This document shows, piece after piece, positions 60,217 through 64,000 of a DNA stretch of 64,000 bases. Every line of letters begins with the position of its first letter. Within the stretch, counting starts at the first letter, position 1. The DNA lies in assembly GCF_039543525.1 (NCBI RefSeq), contig NZ_BAABJX010000057.1, positions 1 through 64,000 on the forward strand. The letters run 5' to 3'. The notes beneath the pieces were generated by a model. It was given only the letters and a program-made list of their open reading frames with translations. It was not told where the DNA came from and did no database searches. This DNA comes from Algivirga pacifica (GTDB taxonomy: Bacteria > Bacteroidota > Bacteroidia > Cytophagales > Flammeovirgaceae). The translations under genes were made by a program, and so were the position numbers.

Positions 60217-61164
60217 TTAGGAATTCCTTAATAAATAGAATTTGTCTCTTAAGGAATAATCACTTCTACCAGAAAGAAAAAACGTTAAAATAAAACCAAA
60301 CAAAAAAGGAGATGCCGATTCTATAAATCGATTATTCCAATCATCAAGCCATGTTAATGTAATGTCTTTGTCCTGAAGCTTACCATGTGTCTCTCGTATT
60401 ACCCGAAGATACTTACATAGCTTTTCTTTTGTTAGTTTACCCGAGAAAAGCTGCTCTTGAGTTTCATAAACATTAGTGTAGAATAAATCCCGAATCACCT
60501 TTGCATTTTTTCCTTGTTCCTCTTGATGAAGCACAGACACATTGGTATCATGCAATCTATAGTCTAGCAATACCTCCGGTAGATTCGTAAATTTGTACCC
60601 ATTTTTTAAATGCAAGTACCAAAAGTAATAATCCTCAGCATGTTTATATTCCCTGGAATATCTTAATGAAGTCTTCCTAAAAATCACTGAGGGATGTGCA
60701 ATTGGACACTGAAACAAACCCATTCTTCTAATATCATCATGTGTCTGTGGGAATACCCAAGTTTCCTTTTCAGCTTGTGACCGAATCTTATAGTTAAATA
60801 CCTTAACTGCCGTACCGCAAACATCTACTCCTTGCTCTTGCATAAAATACAACTGCTTTTCAAATCGCTGAGGACGGGCGATATCATCAGCATCCATACG
60901 AGCAATATACTTTCCTTTAGCAAGGTCAATGCCCTTATTTAAAGTGGCTATTAAGCCTAAGTTCTTTTCATTTTTAATGTATCGAATTCTCGGGTCCTGA
61001 TAACTTAAAATAATCTCTTCCGATTGATCTGTAGAGCCATCATTAATAATCAAGAACTCAAAATTATCATAAGTCTGGTCAAGAATACTTTGAATGGCAT
61101 CCCTTAAAAACTGAGCTGCATTATAAACGGGCATCAAAACACTTAATACTGTTGTGTCATCCAT
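60217..61164 (-). CDS. GT2-family glycosyltransferase
   Basis: A 315-aa GT-A enzyme. LSVLMPVYNAAQFLRDAIQS begins the nucleotide fold, INDGSTDQSEEI follows, and ARMDADDIARPQRFEKQLYF carries the DxD metal site at about residue 91. HAEDYYFWYLHLKNG is the acceptor-side ED motif. It ends with a hydrophobic stretch (FLFGFILTFFLSGRSDYSL) that may associate with the membrane. It overlaps the upstream gene by 8 bp. Confidence 0.92.
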   Translation of the reverse strand: MDDTTVLSVLMPVYNAAQFLRDAIQSILDQTYDNFEFLIINDGSTDQSEEIILSYQDPRIRYIKNEKNLGLIATLNKGIDLAKGKYIARMDADDIARPQRFEKQLYFMQEQGVDVCGTAVKVFNYKIRSQAEKETWVFPQTHDDIRRMGLFQCPIAHPSVIFRKTSLRYSREYKHAEDYYFWYLHLKNGYKFTNLPEVLLDYRLHDTNVSVLHQEEQGKNAKVIRDLFYTNVYETQEQLFSGKLTKEKLCKYLRVIRETHGKLQDKDITLTWLDDWNNRFIESASPFLFGFILTFFLSGRSDYSLRDKFYLLRNS

Positions 61165-62140
61165 TGTATCTTCTTTTAGGTAGATTGAGAAAATATTGAT
61201 AAAATCCCCAATGAATCTTTCTTAAACCTATTACATGTCGGAAACCGAACTTTGTAAAAAGCTCATACAACCCAAGTGCTACAAAATCTTTCCAATGAAA
61301 AACTTTATTGTTCAATAGAATTGCTCCGTACTTCAACAGCAACCTTGTATTGTATACCCTTTCACTGATAACTTTAAAACAAACAACAAAACCTTGAGCC
61401 AAATTACTTTTTAATTCATTATTATGCGCTAAATGAGCAAATGTCTGATTATATAGCAAAAAGCCTTTTAATACTGTATTTGCAGACGGTCTATTTACAG
61501 TTGGCATTATCCTATAATAATGGTCACAAATAGAAAAAAAACACTTATATCTGAAACCTTTTAATAGTGCCCTGGTATGTAATTCTGGGTCTTGCAACCT
61601 AGGGTATCGCTCATCAAACCCATCCAATTGAATCAAACTCTCTTTCCTCCAAATTGGTCCCGTCGTTTGCCAAGGCATCTCATGTCTGAAAATACGATGA
61701 AGAGGTGGTTCATCTGATGCTTTATTAAAAACGTCTTTCACATCTCCTACTTCATTTTTGAACATCCCCGTAGCAAAAACTATAAAGTCTAAATCAGGGC
61801 ACTTCTCAATTATCTCTACCCTTTTTTCCAGACAAGTTTTCAACAATAAGTCATCACTATCTAAAAAAATAAGATAATCTCCCTTTGCCCTTTCCAAGCC
61901 GATGTTTCTACAAACACTCCCCCCTTTAGGCCCTCGATCTCTCTGATAAAAACGAAAGCGACTATCTTTTTTAGTATATGCTTTAACTATTTTTTGAGTA
62001 CCATCCATAGAGCCATCATCTACTACTATGCACTCCCAATAAGGATAGGTTTGGGCTAAGACAGAGTTTAGGGTTTCTCCTATTAAAGTAGCTGTATTGA
62101 AGGAAGGAATAATGACTGTAACTAATGCATTATGATTCAT
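61157..62140 (-). CDS. GT2-family glycosyltransferase
   Basis: A 327-aa GT-A enzyme. VTVIIPSFNTATLIGETLNS, VVDDGSMDGTQKIV and FLDSDDLLLKTCLEKRVEII (DxD-type site, about residue 92) are diagnostic. FDERYPRLQDPELHTRAL is the acceptor-side segment. It overlaps both the upstream GT4 gene (11 bp) and the downstream GT2 gene (8 bp), indicating one translationally coupled operon. Confidence 0.92.
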   Translation of the reverse strand: MNHNALVTVIIPSFNTATLIGETLNSVLAQTYPYWECIVVDDGSMDGTQKIVKAYTKKDSRFRFYQRDRGPKGGSVCRNIGLERAKGDYLIFLDSDDLLLKTCLEKRVEIIEKCPDLDFIVFATGMFKNEVGDVKDVFNKASDEPPLHRIFRHEMPWQTTGPIWRKESLIQLDGFDERYPRLQDPELHTRALLKGFRYKCFFSICDHYYRIMPTVNRPSANTVLKGFLLYNQTFAHLAHNNELKSNLAQGFVVCFKVISERVYNTRLLLKYGAILLNNKVFHWKDFVALGLYELFTKFGFRHVIGLRKIHWGFYQYFLNLPKRRYNG

Positions 62141-63368
62141 AAATTTCTATAAGCTTTTCTCCCAACACTTTATTATCATAATTCTCTACTACAAAATTTC
62201 TTGCTGCCTTTCCCATTTTTTGCTGCTCTTCGGGGTGGTCCATTAACCATTTTAGTTTTTCGACAAACCCCTCTATATCTTTTTCCTTCACAACAAAACC
62301 TGTTTCTCCATTAATCATTCCATATTTCATTCCCCCTACATCTGATACAATAACAGGAAGTTCCATTGCTTGTGCTTCCTGAATCACTAAACCTTGTGCT
62401 TCAGAGCGACCTTCGCCATCAATGATACCAGGAAATAAAAATACATGGCTTTCCGAAAGTTCCTTTTTGACTTGATCCTGTGTCATACTACCTTTCATAC
62501 TAACTATATTCTGTAAATTATGGTATACAATGTGCTCTTGACAAGCTGTAAATTCAGGTCCTTCTCCTATAATCGTTAAATGACAATTATTTCTCAATTG
62601 CTGCAGCCGTTGAATAATTTTAATAGCCAATAAAGGCGCTTTTAAAGGAATTAGCCTGCCTATAAATATCACATTAAACACACCTTTTACCTCCCCACAT
62701 CTTAAACCTCTATTGAACTGGCTAGTATCAAGTCCTACGGGTAAAATGCTAACTCGTTCTTTTGGAAAAGATAAATTCTCTACTTTTTCTTTTAAGAATG
62801 GAGTATTAACTGTATAGCTAACAATATTAGAAGACAAAAGAGGAGTGTAAAATTGTTTTGAATAATGAAATGCGTCGTAACCATGAAAAGTCACTAAAAG
62901 CCTAACATCAGGATTGATCATGTCTAACAAAGGAATAATAGGTAGCGCATTCAAAGCAAAATGTACATGAATAATATCTCCATCAATAAAAAACTTAGCC
63001 ATCAACGTTTGGTAGAACTTTACAAGATTAACTGCTTGTCTTCCATATTTCAACACATTAAAACTTTTTAATAAGTTTGAAAATAATGGCGTTTGCCGAT
63101 ATTTGTAGAGTTCTTTTAATGCTCCAAGAATTCGTTGTAAAAAATTAAGCGGCATATGTTTTTCCCAATCGATCGTATTGGCATAATCCATTAAATGGTA
63201 ATCTTCAACGACTGGGTGTCTTCCAATTAAAGTATCTACATCTCTTGTCGATAAGATCCGTACTTTATAACCAGAATCAATTAAAAACTTTATCTGGTTA
63301 AGAATAAAGGTTTCTGATATGGTCGGAAAAGACGACACCACAATACATACTCTTTTAGGCATATCCAA
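62130..63368 (-). CDS. GT4-family glycosyltransferase
   Basis: A 412-aa enzyme. KRVCIVVSSFPTISETFILN starts the acceptor domain, LLVTFHGYDAFHYSKQFYTP contains the conserved HGxD-type motif, and the donor domain has NVIFIGRLIPLKAPLLAIKI and SEAQGLVIQEAQAMELPVIV (EX7E). It resembles colanic-acid WcaL/AmsK-type transferases. It overlaps the sulfotransferase gene upstream by 14 bp. Confidence 0.92.
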   Translation of the reverse strand: MDMPKRVCIVVSSFPTISETFILNQIKFLIDSGYKVRILSTRDVDTLIGRHPVVEDYHLMDYANTIDWEKHMPLNFLQRILGALKELYKYRQTPLFSNLLKSFNVLKYGRQAVNLVKFYQTLMAKFFIDGDIIHVHFALNALPIIPLLDMINPDVRLLVTFHGYDAFHYSKQFYTPLLSSNIVSYTVNTPFLKEKVENLSFPKERVSILPVGLDTSQFNRGLRCGEVKGVFNVIFIGRLIPLKAPLLAIKIIQRLQQLRNNCHLTIIGEGPEFTACQEHIVYHNLQNIVSMKGSMTQDQVKKELSESHVFLFPGIIDGEGRSEAQGLVIQEAQAMELPVIVSDVGGMKYGMINGETGFVVKEKDIEGFVEKLKWLMDHPEEQQKMGKAARNFVVENYDNKVLGEKLIEIYES

Positions 63369-64000
63369 GTATTTCTCTCATCGGCTTAGTAAGCTGTAAT
63401 AACTTTTCCTGATCTTCCTCTTGCCAAGTATCAAAGTCCCTTATCAATACATTATTATTGATATTTCTCTTATGATCTAATATTTTTTCTAAACCTATTA
63501 AATCATCATCACACATCTTTAAACCTACAAAATATAATAATTTCTTTAACTCTCCCCTCCTATTATCACTTCCAAAAAACTCTTCATATTTTAAATGTAA
63601 CACTCTATCACTATTAAAAGGTAGAGAACTCATAATCAACTCATTACACTTATTCCAAAACCATGCTATTTTCTCTATCCTTGAAAAATCATTCCAAACA
63701 TAAAAGTATGGATCCTTCTCAAAGTCAAGTGCTCTCAAACGTAAACGGTGATCATTATCTGCATAAGTGAACATCACATTATCGTTTAGGGGAGATTTAT
63801 TGTAATATGACACCACTACTTGCCTAGGATCTCTGCTTAACACAACAAACTTAGCTTTAGGGTATGCTTTTTTTAGCTCAGGTATAATATAAGCTAAATG
63901 TGGGTTTGACTCAATATAATAACTCTTCTTTGCGTTGATCATTTTATTAATTTGATCTAACCTCAAAGCTCTCACCTTATCAACCACTTCTTCTGTCAAC
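63355..64000 (-). CDS. Sulfotransferase-domain protein (5' end outside window)
   Basis: At least 214 C-terminal residues of a second sulfotransferase. KFVVLSRDPRQVVVSYYNKS is the 3'-phosphate-binding loop with Arg and Ser. FSRIEKIAWFWNKCNELIMS and LHLKYEEFFGSDNRR (typical of the family's KYEDL segment) follow. The PAPS 5'-loop must lie beyond 64000. The frame is open to the edge, so no start codon is assigned. With the sulfotransferase at 52661 it indicates that the polysaccharide is sulfated. Confidence 0.83.
   Translation of the reverse strand, partial: LTEEVVDKVRALRLDQINKMINAKKSYYIESNPHLAYIIPELKKAYPKAKFVVLSRDPRQVVVSYYNKSPLNDNVMFTYADNDHRLRLRALDFEKDPYFYVWNDFSRIEKIAWFWNKCNELIMSSLPFNSDRVLHLKYEEFFGSDNRRGELKKLLYFVGLKMCDDDLIGLEKILDHKRNINNNVLIRDFDTWQEEDQEKLLQLTKPMREILGYA

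Noticed and set aside
52661..64000. Insertion sequence or transposase in the polysaccharide locus
   Set aside because: All frames are accounted for by glycosyltransferases and sulfotransferases. No transposase or terminal inverted repeats were seen.

Overview
The window is from a Bacteroidota chromosome, most likely a marine member of the Cytophagales. The evidence is the rpmB-rpmG-DUF4295-ftsY gene order, promoters of the TTTG-N19-TAnnTTTG type, DUF4369/thioredoxin and M28 lipoprotein or secreted proteins, and a long exopolysaccharide locus with sulfotransferases. Base composition is AT-rich and genes are tightly packed. Genus cannot be fixed from the sequence alone.

Layout. 1-383: end of a tandem tRNA-Glu(TTC) array (minus). 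639-9373: gatB, a TlpA-like lipoprotein, a lactonase-family lipoprotein, recD2, and a divergent LysR/MdaB pair. 9670-20937: large outer-membrane-type protein, membrane J-domain/TPR protein, LexA-like S24 regulator facing a glucosaminidase, PduO-type adenosyltransferase, and a large TM+TPR protein. 21084-28716: clpC, wbqC-like, trmB, an orphan ParA-type ATPase, a 2-hydroxyacid dehydrogenase and ftsY. 28936-30554: DUF4295, rpmG, rpmB and eight tandem tRNA-Thr(TGT) genes. 30768-37266: VTT-domain protein, manA, and a stand-alone rpoC. 37582-45665: small envelope and TPR proteins, an M28 peptidase, a DUF3179 protein and an M20 dipeptidase. 46026-47506: tuf behind tRNA-Tyr and tRNA-Gly. 47791-64000: a polysaccharide locus, almost all on the minus strand (nine glycosyltransferases, two sulfotransferases, one multi-pass membrane protein), interrupted by a two-gene RloA/RloB-type ATPase plus TOPRIM-like module that is a candidate phage-defence system.

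The most unusual feature is in the spacers. Nearly every convergent gene junction, and several others, holds degenerate repeats with a 7-nt period (GGATGAA, CTTTCTC, TTATCGC, TTTTCAA/TGATTAA, CAGTGAG, GGGATTA families) or a repeat built round the mini-hairpin GAGCTTCGCTC. Most fold into long inverted repeats. They resemble the heptanucleotide STRR arrays known from cyanobacteria, and in several places they supply stop codons, and once a start codon, of the flanking genes. A GC-rich CCCCGGGC hairpin pair lies next to the RloAB module.

Genome organisation is also odd: rpoC has its own promoter and no rpoB next to it, tuf ends in a terminator instead of leading into secE-nusG-rplKAJL, and two tRNA species are tandemly amplified. 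All three tRNA promoters share a TACATTTG -7 box with a 19-bp spacer.
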